Notes under the pieces: model-generated
Database searches by the model: none
Told to the model about the DNA's origin: nothing
The model's input: the letters and a program-made list of their open reading frames with translations, nothing else
Translations under genes and position numbers: made by a program
NCBI GenBank assembly: GCA_031761405.1
Contig: JASEVX010000003.1
Location: 64,154,423-64,218,422 of the forward strand
Direction: 5' to 3'
Origin: Serripes groenlandicus
Lineage: Eukaryota; Mollusca; Bivalvia; Cardiida; Cardiidae
DNA: 64,000 bases
Shown here: positions 41,591 to 53,054 of the stretch, in pieces
Layout of the letters: each line of letters begins with the position of its first letter
Numbering within the stretch: position 1 is the first letter of the stretch

Positions 41591-41823
41591 TAAGTTAACT
41601 TTTGATAAATGAAATTATAATTATTGAGCAAGAGTTGAAAACAATGTGGCACAAGGAGAAATTGCTTGGTGTTTTGTTATAAGAAATTTCTCATTTTGTC
41701 ATAATGTCTTCAAAATTTATCTGCTGCAAAGGCGTAAGAAAGCGTATGAGCAATTTCTCCTTTTGTCAAAATGTCATCTACTGCATAGGCATCAGAAAGC
41801 GCCTATATGTGGGAAAAGATTAA
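41591..41823 (+). mobile_element. M1 right part with duplicated core end
   Basis: Plus-type core followed by two successive CTGC(A/T)..GGC(G/A)T end motifs (41718, 41782); ends TTAA. Confidence 0.7.
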
Positions 41824-42060
41824 TGCCATTTTCAACAGTCATATCACAGCAGCCAGTGATGGTTTCTTGCCTTTCTCAGTACCAGTACACCTTAATACAA
41901 CAGTCTCTCCAAGCAACAAGCTGCTTTTCCACAAAAACTGATAGCCCATTCGTAAATGACGAACGACAAATTCATTTTTGTCAAACATAAAAAAGAATGT
42001 GGGAAAAGCTGGTGTTCAAACTCACAACCCCTTGATTGACAGCCTGCATGCATCAAGTTA
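41824..42060 (-). mobile_element. SINE type A
   Basis: GCCATTTTCAACAGTCATATC tail, AAGCTGCTTTTCCAC body, CTCACAACCCCTTGATTGAC head part; A box region missing. Confidence 0.7.
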
Positions 42061-42321
42061 TAAAGAAGTCAAAAGATTTTAGGTGTTTAAATAGGTGTTC
42101 TTTTTTTTTTATCCTACAAAGTATATCAACAGTTAATTTTCTCACAGGAATAGCTTCGCAAGTTCAAACGCAGATCAATTCCTAATCATATTTTCTTTGG
42201 TAAGTCTTATTAGTTTTTTAATGTCTACCTGAAAATTAACTCCCAGATAATATGTTCACATCATCACAGATAACATACCAAATCAAACAGTTATCCAATT
42301 AATAACCCACAATCCTCTGCT

Positions 42322-42559
42322 TTCACCCTTTCCCACATACAGATGCTATCTGACTGTGATACCTTCGGAGCAGTCGACTTTTCGAAAACATTGTGGCAAA
42401 TGGAGAAATTGCTCAAAACAAGCAATTTCTCAATTTGCTACAATGTTTTCAATTCTATTCATTATTCATATTTCCCTTTACTAAGATTTTCCATATTCTT
42501 TAGGGAATGTTTTCAAAGTCGTCTGCTGCTGTTTTGCTGTATGTGGGAACAGTGGTTAA
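42322..42559 (-). mobile_element. M1 MITE
   Basis: TTCA left, TTAA right; 238 bp. Confidence 0.82.
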
Positions 42560-42593
42560 CCAGGTAATTGGTGTAGATCACTATCCATGGCAA

Positions 42594-42835
42594 TTAACCC
42601 CCACTATCCCACTTGAACATGCATTTTGACGCGTCTGCAGCAGATGAATATAGAAAATAATGTGGCAAGAAAAGGAATTGCTCATCATGAGCAATTTCTC
42701 CTTTTGCCACAATGATTTTAACTTGATACAATAACTTCAATTTGAGGGTTTTTCCATCTATTTCAGCTACAAGTTTTCAAAGTCGTCTGCTTCAGATTTG
42801 TTATATAATTACGGGAAAGAGTTATTCATTGTACA
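42594..42835 (-). mobile_element. M1 MITE
   Basis: TTAA left, TTAT right; core TTGCTCATCATGAGCAATTT. Confidence 0.82.
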
Positions 42836-42911
42836 AGATGGCCATGATTGTCCTTTATACTTCAACTTAGATCTATTGTTGTAATGGAGTCAGAAGAGAA
42901 ATATTAGTTAT

Positions 42912-43128
42912 TTAACCATTTCCCTCATATAGACGCTTTCTAACGCCTCTGCAGCAGACGGCTATTTGAAAACAGTGACAAAAGAAGAAATTGCACAAAA
43001 CGTGCAATTTCTCCTTTTGCCACAATGTTTTCCACTTTTTGTCATAGGTTAAAATGGATAACCTATGTTTTGACAAAATAAGTTCAAAGTCGTCTGCTGC
43101 AGAATTGTCGTATGAGGGAAAGGGTTAA
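42912..43128 (-). mobile_element. M1 MITE, young copy
   Basis: TTAA both ends; short deletion near 43050. Confidence 0.88.
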
Positions 43129-43144
43129 TAGATTTTTTTCCAAT

Positions 43145-43340
43145 TTGACCCTTTCCCACATAAAAAAAATCAGTAAATAAAAGTAAAAGAATTGAATACA
43201 GCTGAAACATAGTGGCAAAAGGTGGAATTGCTCATCATGAAATACTAATCTTGTTCTTTCATTTATAGAGAGTTCCCTATTTTGATTTGATGTTTTCAAA
43301 TGTGTCTGCTGCAGATTTGTAGTATCGGAGAAAGAGTTAA
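43145..43340 (-). mobile_element. M1 MITE, old copy
   Basis: TTGA left, TTAA right; left arm largely replaced. Confidence 0.65.
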
Positions 43341-43410
43341 TACTTTTCCACTTAAAGGCGCATTTTAAAGCGTCTGCAGGAGACATTGCTCATAAATGTT
43401 TTCAACTCTA
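43337..43410. mobile_element. M1 fragment
   Basis: TTAATACTTTTCCACTTAAA and GCGTCTGCAGGAGACATT between two copies. Confidence 0.5.
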
Positions 43411-43640
43411 TTAACCCTTTCCCTCATATAGACGCTTTATGATGCCTCTGCAGCAGACAGCTTTTTGCAAACATAGTGACAAAAGAAGAAATTGCTCAAA
43501 ACGAGCAATTTCTCCTTTTGCCACAATGTTTTCCATTTATAGTCATAGGTTATCCATTCAATTAAAGACATTTTCCATTTTTTGACAAAATATGTTCAAA
43601 GTCGTCTGCTGCAGAATTGTTGTATGAGGGAAAGGGTTAA
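43411..43640 (-). mobile_element. M1 MITE, standard 230-bp copy
   Basis: TTAA both ends; core TTGCTCAAAACGAGCAATTT. Confidence 0.92.
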
Positions 43641-43649
43641 AAATACTAC

Positions 43650-43743
43650 TACTTTTACTGAAAGAGATTGTCCATATTTTTACCTTAATATTTCCAAAAA
43701 TCACCAGCTTCAGATTTGTTTACTGCATGTAGGAAAGGGTTAT
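43650..43743 (-). mobile_element. M1 right half
   Basis: AGAGATTGTCCATATTTTTAC to GTAGGAAAGGGTTAT. Confidence 0.6.
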
Positions 43744-43940
43744 GAGAAACTTTGATCTAAGAGGTGCACCTCTGAGAAATTGCTGCAGTGCGTTTCCTCT
43801 CCCCTTGTGCTTTATGGCGGGTGATTATGAATCAGTTTGGTGGTAATTGCCAATTTACAGGAATTATTTATCAAAGAATAAGCCCTGTGAATCCACTTAA
43901 GCTATTAGAGGGAACCCACTTATTCTTCAGCTTTTAACCC

Positions 43941-44125
43941 TTAACCCTTTCACACTTGCACACACCTTTTGACGCCCCTTTGAAAACATGATGAGCAATT
44001 TCTCCATTGGTCACAATGTTTTCAATTCTTTTTTCAATAGTTATACTTTCATTTATTGAGATTTGTTCACATTTTTGCCCAGATATTGTTAAACTCTGCT
44101 GCAGTTTTGATGTACACTGCTTGAA
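43941..44125 (-). mobile_element. M1 MITE, old copy
   Basis: TTAACCCTTTCACACTTGC left end; the right end is worn. Confidence 0.65.
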
Positions 44126-44394
44126 TCTTTTGATTATTAGGTCCCCCCTCCTTTCCTCTTACAGACAAAATCGGAACAGTTGTGTAAATTATATCTTATT
44201 GCAAGATGATATAAAGGTAAATTTTTCCTTTTTTCCAAATAAATATCAAATAATGTCTTTTGCAGAATTTTACGTGTCAAAATTCAGCTCTACCATAGAG
44301 TGAGAAAGGTTTACCCTCTTCTTTTAAATAGCAGATAAACTAATTCACACAGAATTATCTGTTATCAAGATTCAAGACATAACATCAGGCTTCT

Positions 44395-44601
44395 CTAACC
44401 CTTCTCCACTTTCAACATCTATAAAACATCTTAACAATAATATAGAGAATCTTCCTAAATGAAGACATACTTATTGAATAGAGCTGAAAACATTGTGTCA
44501 AAAGGAGAAATTGTGAGCAATTTCTTCCTTTGTCACTATGTTTTCAAAAAGCCGCCTGCTGCAGAGGCGTCAGAAAGCGTCTATGTGAGGGAAAGGTTTA
44601 A
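44395..44601 (+). mobile_element. M1 MITE
   Basis: CTAA left, TTAA right; directly followed by a SINE fragment. Confidence 0.75.
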
Positions 44602-44785
44602 CGCTGTTTTCAAAAGAATTTCAGTCATAGCCTGGAGGCCAGTTCAACTATTCAAGTGTTTCCTGGCTTTCTCACACCAGTATTCCACACAACATTATTT
44701 CCAAGCAACTGGCTGCTTTTCCACAATGACTGTAAGCCCATTGGTAGAAGACAACATACGAATGACGCTTGTCACAGTGACTTTG
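44602..44785 (-). mobile_element. SINE type A, partial
   Basis: CGCTGTTTTCAAAAGAATTTC tail, GGCTGCTTTTCCACAATGAC body, GACGCTTGTCACAGTGAC; head missing. Confidence 0.65.
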
Positions 44786-44972
44786 TATGTGGGAAAAAGT
44801 TAACAGTCTACCTGATATGATATTTATTAAAATTAGCTGAATCAATTTACTCATTATAATGGAACTTAATTTTTTCTATTTGAATAGTTTTATTATAGCT
44901 TTCTCATTTAACTAAGACTATATCTATTTCAAAGTCTGCTGCAGATTTTCTTTACATTCCAAAAGGATAAGA

Positions 44973-45116
44973 TCAACCCTTTTCCCACATTGCATGGCAC
45001 TTTCTGAAGCCTCTGCAGCAGAAAGAAGAAATTAGAATTCTTTCCATATTTGTGACTCGATGTTTGCGAAGTTGTCTGGCGCCGATTCGTTGTACATTGG
45101 TAAAGGATAAGGTTAA
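44973..45116 (-). mobile_element. M1 MITE, shortened
   Basis: CAACCCTTTTCCCACATTGC start; right TTAA shared with the next copy. Confidence 0.65.
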
Positions 45117-45342
45117 CCCTTTCCCTCATACGACAATTCTGCAGCTGACGACTTTGAACATATTTTGTCAAAAAATAGAAAATCTCTATAATTGAATGGA
45201 TAACCTATGACTAAAAGTGGAAAACATTGTGGCAAAAGGAGAAATTGCTCGTTCTGAGCAATTTCTTCTTTTGTCGCTATGTTTTCAAAAAGCTGTCTGC
45301 TGCAGAGGCTTCAGAAAGCATCTATATGAGTGAAAGGGTTAA
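45113..45342 (+). mobile_element. M1 MITE, standard 230-bp copy
   Basis: TTAA both ends; core TTGCTCGTTCTGAGCAATTT. Confidence 0.92.
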
Positions 45343-45597
45343 CTGCATAAAAAAAAAGAAGAACATTATCGTTTTAGTTCCCAAGTACCTCAGTCAAAAG
45401 ACAAATTGCTGGCAAACCTATCAAGCATCTTATAAACCCAGATAGAGTGCCAACAGCAGCAAGCACTTAAATGATATGTTATCTTAAAGAGTTTCTCGAG
45501 GATTCAGAATAGACCAACCAACCCTTCTCCTGTCTTTTCATCGGTTGGGAGAAAAGTTATTTCCTTCGGAATGACAGTGTGGAACATTTATGAGCAT

Positions 45598-45810
45598 TGA
45601 CTGACGGATTGATTAATTGTTTGGTGTTTTACACTGCACACAACTATTTGCCTTGTTATATAACACAATGTTTCCTGGGTATTAGTTACCTGTACTACTG
45701 GTCCAATTATCCTGACACCAACCAGTCAGTCGTAATGCTAACCCTGCAACCCTGAGCGCCAACGAGGGCAACCATTAGGATCGAACCCACGACCTTCCGC
45801 ACTGATTGAT
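45598..45810 (-). mobile_element. SINE type B
   Basis: TGTTTGGTGTTTTACACTGC tail, CCAGTCAGTCGTAATGC body and, near 45780, AGGATCGAACCCACGACC (B-box-like on the minus strand). Confidence 0.65.
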
Positions 45811-46047
45811 TCAATCTTATTTTTACATAACATTTCTCTATCAGTCTGAGAAAAGCTACACCATTTACCCAATAGATGTTCTGAATGTCGTCAGCTTTAA
45901 AATCAACCGACTAAACATGTTGAGCGATTTCTCCTTTTTTCCATAATGATTTTAAAAGTTGTCTGAAGAAAATGGGTCGACTGTCATGTGTAACAGAAAA
46001 GTGTGTGTAAAATACACTACCCCCAATCCTATTCTTGTCCATTACTT

Positions 46048-46278
46048 TTAACACTTTCGCTCATCATACACTTTCTGATGCCGCTGCAGCAGACGACTTC
46101 TGAATACAGTGTGACAAAAGAAGAAATTGCTCATGATGAGCAATTTCTCCTTTTGCCACACTGTTTTCACCTCTATTCTATGGTTAAATCTTATTTTATA
46201 GAGATTTTCTACCAATCTTGCCTATATGTTTTCAAAGTCATATCTGCTGCAATTTTTCTGTATGTGCGAAAGGGTTAT
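46048..46278 (-). mobile_element. M1 MITE
   Basis: TTAA left, TTAT right; 231 bp. Confidence 0.85.
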
Positions 46279-46478
46279 GAAGGCAAGCAAAGCAGTATCC
46301 CTACCAACCTCTGAGAGTTTGGGACATAAAAACGGTGTACAACATTAGATAGGGGAAAAAAAACACATTTTGTCAAAATCTGGTTTTTGTTGGTGTTGAT
46401 TATTTTCATTTCTTTATCTTAATTAAGCAAAGTAAAACAGCAGCAATTCAATGTTCCCATGTGATAAGAACGATATGA

Positions 46479-46524
46479 AGCCCTTTCCCACATACGCGTG
46501 GCTCGCCTACTAAGCAGACGTCTT
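46479..46524. mobile_element. M1 left-end fragment
   Basis: CCCTTTCCCACATACGCG then AGCAGACGTC, abutting the next copy. Confidence 0.5.
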
Positions 46525-46753
46525 TTAACCCTTTCCCTCATATAGACGCTTCCGACGCCTCTGCAGCAGACAGCTTTTTGAAAACATAATGACAAAAGAA
46601 GAAATTGCTCAGAACGAGCAATTTCTCCTTTTGCCACAATGTTTTCCACTTTTTGTCATAGGTTTTCCATTCAATTATGGAGATTTTCTATGTTTTGACA
46701 AAATATGTTCAAAGTTGTCTGCTGCAGAATTGTTGTATGAGGGAAAGGGTTAA
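46525..46753 (-). mobile_element. M1 MITE, young copy
   Basis: TTAA both ends; 229 bp. Confidence 0.92.
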
Positions 46754-46828
46754 AAACAATCAGACAAAAGGAGAATTTCACATTATGTTCCAACTCTTCT
46801 CTTAAACTACACTTTCATTCAGAAAAAG

Positions 46829-47024
46829 TGATAACACTTTCCTACATAAAGCCATTTTCTGACGCCTCTGCAGTAGATGTCCTTTGTAAACACTGTGAAA
46901 AAAAGGAAATATTGCTCAAAACGAACAATTTCTCCTTTTGCCTATTTATAGGGATTAAAGACGTTTTAGCAAATATTTTTTTAGAAGTCGTCTGCTGCAG
47001 ATTTGCCGTTTGTGGTAAAAGTGT
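46829..47024 (-). mobile_element. M1 MITE, old copy
   Basis: ATAACACTTTCCTACATAAAG left; GTCGTCTGCTGCAGATTTGC right. Confidence 0.65.
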
Positions 47025-47275
47025 ACAAGAAGGACCGGTGCAGAGAAGGGTGAATTAGGGCGAATTACAACATAACTCTCTCAGGCAGACACAAAATGGT
47101 TTTGAAGAGGAAAGGATTAAAGTTCCATAAAAAATATCCCAGAAAGAAAATACATGGCATTTCAATTTGTGAACTCATTTACAACCCTTAACCACATTGG
47201 TCTATCGATCGAGGCAGATATTTTTTCACGTACGTTATATACACTCAATTTCATCAATGTTTTCTATCTATCTGA

Positions 47276-47587
47276 GCCGAGCCCCAGTAGCTCATGCAGT
47301 CGGTAGAGACGCAGGCTGTCAATCCAGAGGTTGTGAGTTTGAACCCCAGCTTAGCCAACATTCTTTCCGACGTCTGACAAAAAGTCACTGTGACATTAGC
47401 CTCATTCATCTTTCACCAATGGGCAAACAGTCTATGTGGAAATTTCTAAGCAGCCAGTTGCTTTGGAAAGTATGTTGTTTGGAGTACTGGTGTGAGAAAA
47501 CCAGGAAACATACGAGTAGGTGAACTGGCTACCGTGATATGACTGAAAAATGGTTGAAAACGGTGTTAAACCCCAATGAATCAACTG
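47276..47587 (+). mobile_element. SINE type A, near full length with target duplication
   Basis: tRNA-like head with an A-box remnant (TAGCTCATGCAGTCGG, 4-nt insertion) and B-box-like GAGTTTGAACCCC; body and tail GTGTTAAACCCCAATGAATC. TCTATCTGA occurs immediately before (47267-47275) and after (47588-47596). Confidence 0.82.
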
Positions 47588-47822
47588 TCTATCTGATATA
47601 ATTAAGTGTTTCATTTATAACAAATTTGATTGAAGATTTTTACAAGGTTTTGAATTCATAAAAGTCTAAAATTACCGATAAGGTGAATGGATTAATTAAC
47701 TACATTATAACACATGCAGATGACTTTTGAAAACATGGCGACAAAAGAAGAAAACCAATTCAACCCAATAATCCTACTAAATGCAAATTTGAGGTATATA
47801 TAGGAGAGGGATTTAACCACTT

Positions 47823-48029
47823 ATAACCCTTTCCCACATATAGACGCATTTTGTCACCTCTGCAGCAAATCACTTTTGAAAACATTGTGGCAAAAGAAGA
47901 AATTGCTCAAAACAAGCAATTTCTCCATTTGCCACAACGTTTTCAACTTTTTTTTTCAACAATTATACCTGCAGTTACAGAAATTTTCAGTCGTCTGCTG
48001 CAGATTTTGAGTATATGGGAAAGGGTTAA
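47823..48029 (-). mobile_element. M1 MITE
   Basis: ATAA left, TTAA right. Confidence 0.83.
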
Positions 48030-48303
48030 AACCACTTATAATGGGGGATGAGAAGGAGAGAGGAAAAAAGTTATCTTCTCCAATGTCTTGATTACTCCAA
48101 ATTGAAAAGATTATGGTATTTGAAAGGCAATAAATCCAGATAAACACTGATACAGAAAGTAATAAAGCCGATAAAACATTACTGTTTAATGGTTATTCAT
48201 TATGAAAAACCAGCTTTAGTAGGATTGAAAGGTTTTTTACTGGTATCATTCTTATGGCTGTGATACAGAGGTGATCCTTTTCAACCACACCATTAATCAA
48301 CTA

Positions 48304-48455
48304 ACTATAGCCCTTTACCGCGTTTTGACATCTCCTCTACAGCAGAGACTCCTTTAATCATCACCAGGAACCACTGTGACAAAAGGAGAAATTGCTCCAA
48401 GAAAGCAATTTCTCCTTGTGCCACAAGGTATTCAATTCTAGTCAATAATTACATA
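48304..48455 (-). mobile_element. M1 MITE, partial
   Basis: ATAGCCCTTTACCGCG start, clear core; right end lost. Confidence 0.65.
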
Positions 48456-48480
48456 TTGGAAGTTGATGACTTGAATATAT

Positions 48481-48698
48481 TGATTGGGATTTAACGTCGT
48501 TTTTAACAATCTCTCAGTTATATCACAGCGGCCAGTTCACCTACTCATGCATTTCCTGGTATTCTCACACCTGTACTCCACACAACAATCTTCCCAAGCA
48601 ACTGGCTGCTTTTCCATAATAGACTTAGCCCATTGGTGGAAGAAGAATGACGCATGTCGCATTGACTTTTGGCAAGATGGCCGAGCCAGGATGATTTG
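48481..48698 (-). mobile_element. SINE type A, truncated head
   Basis: TGATTGGGATTTAACGTCG tail, CAACTGGCTGCTTTTCC body, and an internal deletion joining CATTGACTTTTGGC to GCCGAGCCAGGA. Confidence 0.75.
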
Positions 48699-48831
48699 GG
48701 TAAAGATGTGGAAGATGTTTATAACCATTAGCAACAAGAGTCTGTCTGTCTGTGTTGGAAAGTGTAATTTCAACCAGTTACCTTATATCATCTAGCTTTA
48801 CACTTTTTCATAATGTATCAAATGGCTCAAA

Positions 48832-49050
48832 CAATCCTTTCCCTCATACGACAATTCTGCTGCAGACGACTTTGAATATATTTTATCAAAAAATAGAAAA
48901 TCTCTTTAATTGAATGGATAACCTATGACTAAAAGTGTAAAACGTTGTGGCAAAAAGAGAAATTGCTCATTTTGAGCAATTTCTTCTTTTGTCACTATGT
49001 TTTCAAAAAGCCGTCTGCTGCAGAGGGGTCAATATGATAGAACCGGTTAA
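48832..49050 (+). mobile_element. M1 MITE, right terminus changed
   Basis: Left CCTTTCCCTCATACG, right AGAACCGGTTAA. Confidence 0.8.
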
Positions 49051-49063
49051 CTATATTTGTTGG

Positions 49064-49262
49064 CATCTACTGATTGATTTATTGTTTGGCATTTTTACGC
49101 CAATTTCAAAAGAATTCAGTTATATCACGGCATTTTCTGGGTAAGTTACAAGTACTACAGCCAGTCAGTCGTAATGCTAACCCGGCAACCCTGATCGCCA
49201 AAGAGGGCAGTCATTACTACCATTTTAAAGTCTTTGGAATGACCAATCCAGGAGATACTGAG
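49064..49262 (-). mobile_element. SINE type B
   Basis: TTGTTTGGCATTTTTACGCC tail, CAGTCAGTCGTAATGC body, CATTTTAAAGTCTTTGG; head missing. Confidence 0.6.
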
Positions 49263-49283
49263 GATATTTAACTGATAGGAAAG

Positions 49284-49390
49284 TCTGTTCCACATACAAC
49301 AATTTTAGCAGCTGACAACTTTGAAAGACTCTTGTCTTGGTAAAAGAGGAGAAAATCTCTATAAATGAAAATATAATTATTAAATAGTCA
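49284..49390 (+). mobile_element. M1 left half, degraded
   Basis: TCCACATACAACAATTTTAG and CTCTATAAATGAAAATA. Confidence 0.5.
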
Positions 49391-50108
49391 AAACACAAAT
49401 ACCTAATTTTGAATGATAATATCCCAACTTCACACTTTATATAACCCACCATTTACACAATAGAATGAATTAAAATAAAAAAAAATTGAATTATCTTCCA
49501 AATCAGATGTTGAAGGACGGAGATGAAATCAGGATCTGATTGCATTTATTTTGGTAACGCAGCCAACAATGCCAAAGACAAGACCAACACACTTGCATCT
49601 CTCTAAAACTTAATAATCCTCTCAGTTGAAAACAGTTGAAAACAGTTAAAAAATATATGATTAAATCTTTCCCAAGACACTGTCATAGCCTACTAAAAAT
49701 ATCTCATATCCTTTCAGGTAAATAATATAATTCCAGATTTCACATACAAAATCCAAACAGATCTAAATCATCAACCAATTCAACAAACCTGAAGAGTCTT
49801 TGTAACTTCTATTATATAACTTGTACACCAACAACAACACCTCCCCTGAGTGAGCCGACAGGAGAAAAAATAAAGCCCAATAATTATTCCTCAAAGTCAT
49901 CCAGCAAATGAAGATAATAACTTCCACTCATGTTTATTGCAGCTAACAATTAAGCCTCTAGATTTACCTATCTCCTGTAATTGCAACCATTCATAACTAA
50001 TTATGTCTGACAAGGCAAAGTGAACAGTCTACACATAAAGACGGCAGGAAAAACAACAAAAAACATGGCGATGAACGCACACACCTACAAGCTTCCATGC
50101 AAATGACA

Positions 50109-50340
50109 TTAACCCTTTCCCTCATACGACAATTCTGCAGCAGACGACATTGGACATATTTCGTCAAAAAAATAGAAAATCCCTATAATTGAATGGATAA
50201 CCTATGACTAAAAGTGGAAAAACATTGTGGCAAAAGGAGAAATTGTTCATTTTGAGCAATTTCTTTTTTCGTCACTATGTTTTCAAAGTGCCGTCTGCTG
50301 CAGAGGTGACAGAAAGCATCTATATGAGGGAAAGGTTTAA
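50109..50340 (+). mobile_element. M1 MITE
   Basis: TTAA both ends; 232 bp. Confidence 0.9.
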
Positions 50341-50399
50341 TGTTACTATTGTAAGGAGGCCCCGATTTCTTATAGTTCCAGCATGTTTTTTGTCATATT

Positions 50400-50466
50400 A
50401 ATTCCTTTCCCAGCTGCAGATGCATTTTGACACTATAGCAGCAGACAACATTTGTAAACATTATGG
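50400..50466 (-). mobile_element. M1 left part
   Basis: CCTTTCCCAGCTGCAGATGC and AGCAGCAGACAACATTTG. Confidence 0.5.
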
Positions 50467-50690
50467 CCATTACATACAGCAAATCTGCTGCAGAAAACTT
50501 CGAAAAACATCTAGGCAAAACTAAGGAAAATCTCTATAAATGGATGAACAGTTATTGAATAAAATTAAAAACATTGTGAAAAAGGAAAAATTGCTCATCA
50601 TGAACAATATCTATTTTTGCCGCAATTATTTCAAGTTCACATGCTGCAGGGGCGTCAGAAAGCAGCAGCACGTGGTAAAGCGAGATAATC
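50467..50690 (+). mobile_element. M1 MITE, left terminus lost
   Basis: ACATACAGCAAATCTGCTGC start; right end GTGGTAAAGCGAG. Confidence 0.65.
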
Positions 50691-50927
50691 AGCAAACTCT
50701 CAGAAATATAATATCAGTTAAAAAAACGGTAGATTCACAGGTTTTCGATGTCACCCTATGAGGGGAACACGTGTTATCTAGAAATATGCAGTCTGCACTC
50801 ACACTATCAGATACAGAAACCATCTCAAATGATAAATTCCTTACTCATATTTTGTATCTCATATCGCTATCTCAATGAGATCAGGAATTCTTCACGGGTT
50901 TATCCCTCATCACAAATGTCTGCTCCT

Positions 50928-51145
50928 TTAATCCTTTCCCACATATAGACGCTTTCTGACGCCTCTGCAGCAGACGGCTTTTGAAAACATAGTGACAAAA
51001 GAAGAAATTGCTCAAAATGAGCAATTTCGTCTTTTGCCACAATGTTTTCCACTTTGAGTCATAGGTTATAGAGATTTTCTATTTTTTTGACAAAAAATGT
51101 TCAAAGTCGTCTGCTGCAGAATTGTCGTATGAGGGAAATGTTTAA
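50928..51145 (-). mobile_element. M1 MITE, first of a chain of three
   Basis: TTAA both ends; the right one is shared. Confidence 0.88.
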
Positions 51146-51374
51146 TCTTTTCCCAAATTTGGATGCCTGTTGACACCCCTACAGACAGACTTTTATAAAC
51201 ATTGTGACAACGAAAAGCCGAAATTGCTGATAATGAGCAATTTCTTCTTAGTTTTGCTGCAATGCTTTCAACTATTTTCAATATTTATACTTTCATTTAC
51301 AGAGATTGTGGGTATAAAATTTTATTTCAAAGATGTCTGCTCCAGATATGTTATATGAGGGTTAGGGGGTTTAA
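51142..51374 (-). mobile_element. M1 MITE, second of the chain
   Basis: Right end altered to ATATGAGGGTTAGGGGGTTTAA, in pieces the same as the third copy. Confidence 0.85.
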
Positions 51375-51604
51375 TTCTTTACCTCATACGACAATTCTGC
51401 AGCAGACGACTTTGAACGTATTTTGTCAAAACATTGAAAATTTCCATAATTGAATGGATAAACCTATGACAAAAAGTGGAAAACATTGTGGCAAAAGAAG
51501 AAATTGCACAAAACGTGCAATTTCTTCTTTTGTCACTACGTTTTCAAAAAGCCGTCTGCCGCAGAGGCGTCAGAAAGCGTCTATATGAGGGTTAGGGGGT
51601 TTAA
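51371..51604 (+). mobile_element. M1 MITE, third of the chain
   Basis: Carries the same altered end GAGGGTTAGGGGG as its neighbour. Confidence 0.88.
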
Positions 51605-51834
51605 TAATCATTATAACATACATTCTTTTCCTTATTTTTGCCTAGATATTTTGAAGGTTGTAAGCTTCGAATTTATCTTTATGGGAGCGGGTTATAAGTT
51701 CATAAGGGGGATCATGACTATGAATTTTAGAAGCTTATCAGATTTGTTGATATCACATTGAACTGTAACCTTGATCAACAAGCTGTGTCTGTTTCTGATA
51801 GCAGTGATACAACCATTAATATTAACTCTTTACT

Positions 51835-52067
51835 GAAACCCTTTTCCTCATACGACAATTCTGCAGCAGACGACTTTGAACGTATTTTGTCAAAAACTAG
51901 GAAATCTCCATAATTGAATGGATAACCTATGACAAAAAAAGGTGGAAAACATTGTGGCAAAAGGAGAAATTGCACGTTTTGTGCAATTTCTTCTTTTGTC
52001 ACTATGTTTTCAAAAAGCTGTCTGCTGCAGAGGTGTCAGAAAGCGTCTATATGAGGGAAAGGGTTAA
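51835..52067 (+). mobile_element. M1 MITE, young copy
   Basis: GAAA left, TTAA right (shared with the next). Confidence 0.88.
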
Positions 52068-52190
52068 CCCTTTCCTACATACAAACAACTTAGCAGCCGA
52101 CGACTTTTGAAAATATTGTGGCCAAAGCTCAAGACAAGCAATTTCTCCTTTTGCCATAATATGTCTGCCTGTAGGTGGGGGGGAATTAAA
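52064..52190 (-). mobile_element. M1 MITE, shortened
   Basis: TTAACCCTTTCCTACATAC left; ends in a G-rich stretch. Confidence 0.65.
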
Positions 52191-52350
52191 TTTGCAACTC
52201 TACAGCAACAAGCCTCAAACATATGGAAAATGTCTATAAATGAATGGATTGAGTTGAAAACATTATAGCTCATCATCAGCAGGTTCTCCAGTTCGCTCCA
52301 AATTCCAATCAGTCATATGCTGCAGATGCAGATATATACAGAAAGGATTG
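52190..52350 (+). mobile_element. M1-like degraded copy
   Basis: AATGTCTATAAATGAATGG, GTTGAAAACATTATAGC and CATATGCTGCAGATGC. Confidence 0.45.
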
Positions 52351-52432
52351 TTATCAGGCAACAATGATAGGAGAGTGGTGTGATGGACACAGATTTGAAG
52401 TAACATGCACCTGTCTACAAAACATACCTAAT

Positions 52433-52520
52433 GGCCCCTGTCCCACTGACAAAACGCATTTTGTAACGGCTACAGCAGACAACTTTTAAAACATTGTGGC
52501 AAAAGGAGAAATTTAGCGGG
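52433..52520 (-). mobile_element. M1 left half
   Basis: CTACAGCAGACAACTTTTAA and TGTGGCAAAAGGAGAAATT. Confidence 0.55.
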
Positions 52521-52569
52521 TCGAGAGTTATTACTTATTAGTTGCCATGTCACAAGAAGCATACAGAAT

Positions 52570-52645
52570 TTTACCCTTTCCACATGGAAGCGCTTTCTGA
52601 TGCCTCTCCAGCAGCAGACAACTTTTGAAAACATCAAAATTTCAT
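52570..52645 (-). mobile_element. M1 left part
   Basis: TTTACCCTTTCCACATGG through CAGCAGACAACTTTTG; cut by the next copy. Confidence 0.6.
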
Positions 52646-52880
52646 TTATCCCTTTCCCTTATACGACAATTCTGCAGCAGACGACTTTTGAACATATTTT
52701 GTCAAATATTGGAAAATCTCTATAATTGAATGGATAACGTTACTATGACTAAAAGTGGAAAACATTGTGACAAAAGGAGAAATTGCACGTTTTGTGCAAT
52801 TTCTTCTTTTGTTTCTATGTTTTCAAAAAGCCGTCTGCTGCAGAGGAGTCAGAAAGAATATATATGAGGGAAAGGGTTAT
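52646..52880 (+). mobile_element. M1 MITE with matched TTAT/TTAT flanks
   Basis: Both flanking tetramers are TTAT instead of TTAA; interior young. Confidence 0.9.
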
Positions 52881-52902
52881 AAAGGTATACAATATTTTAA
52901 AT

Positions 52903-52956
52903 CAGATGATTTCGAAGTTGTCTGCAGAAAATTTGTTGTATGTGGGAAAGGGTTAA
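52903..52956 (-). mobile_element. M1 right-end fragment
   Basis: GTTGTCTGCAGAAAATTTG and GTGGGAAAGGGTTAA. Confidence 0.65.
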
Positions 52957-53054
52957 TCTAAAAATAACAAGGGCAACTCATACGTGAGCCCACAATTTTT
53001 GATATGATGATAAGTGATCAAGCCCTTGAGCTTTGGATTAAACTTTGTCACAAT

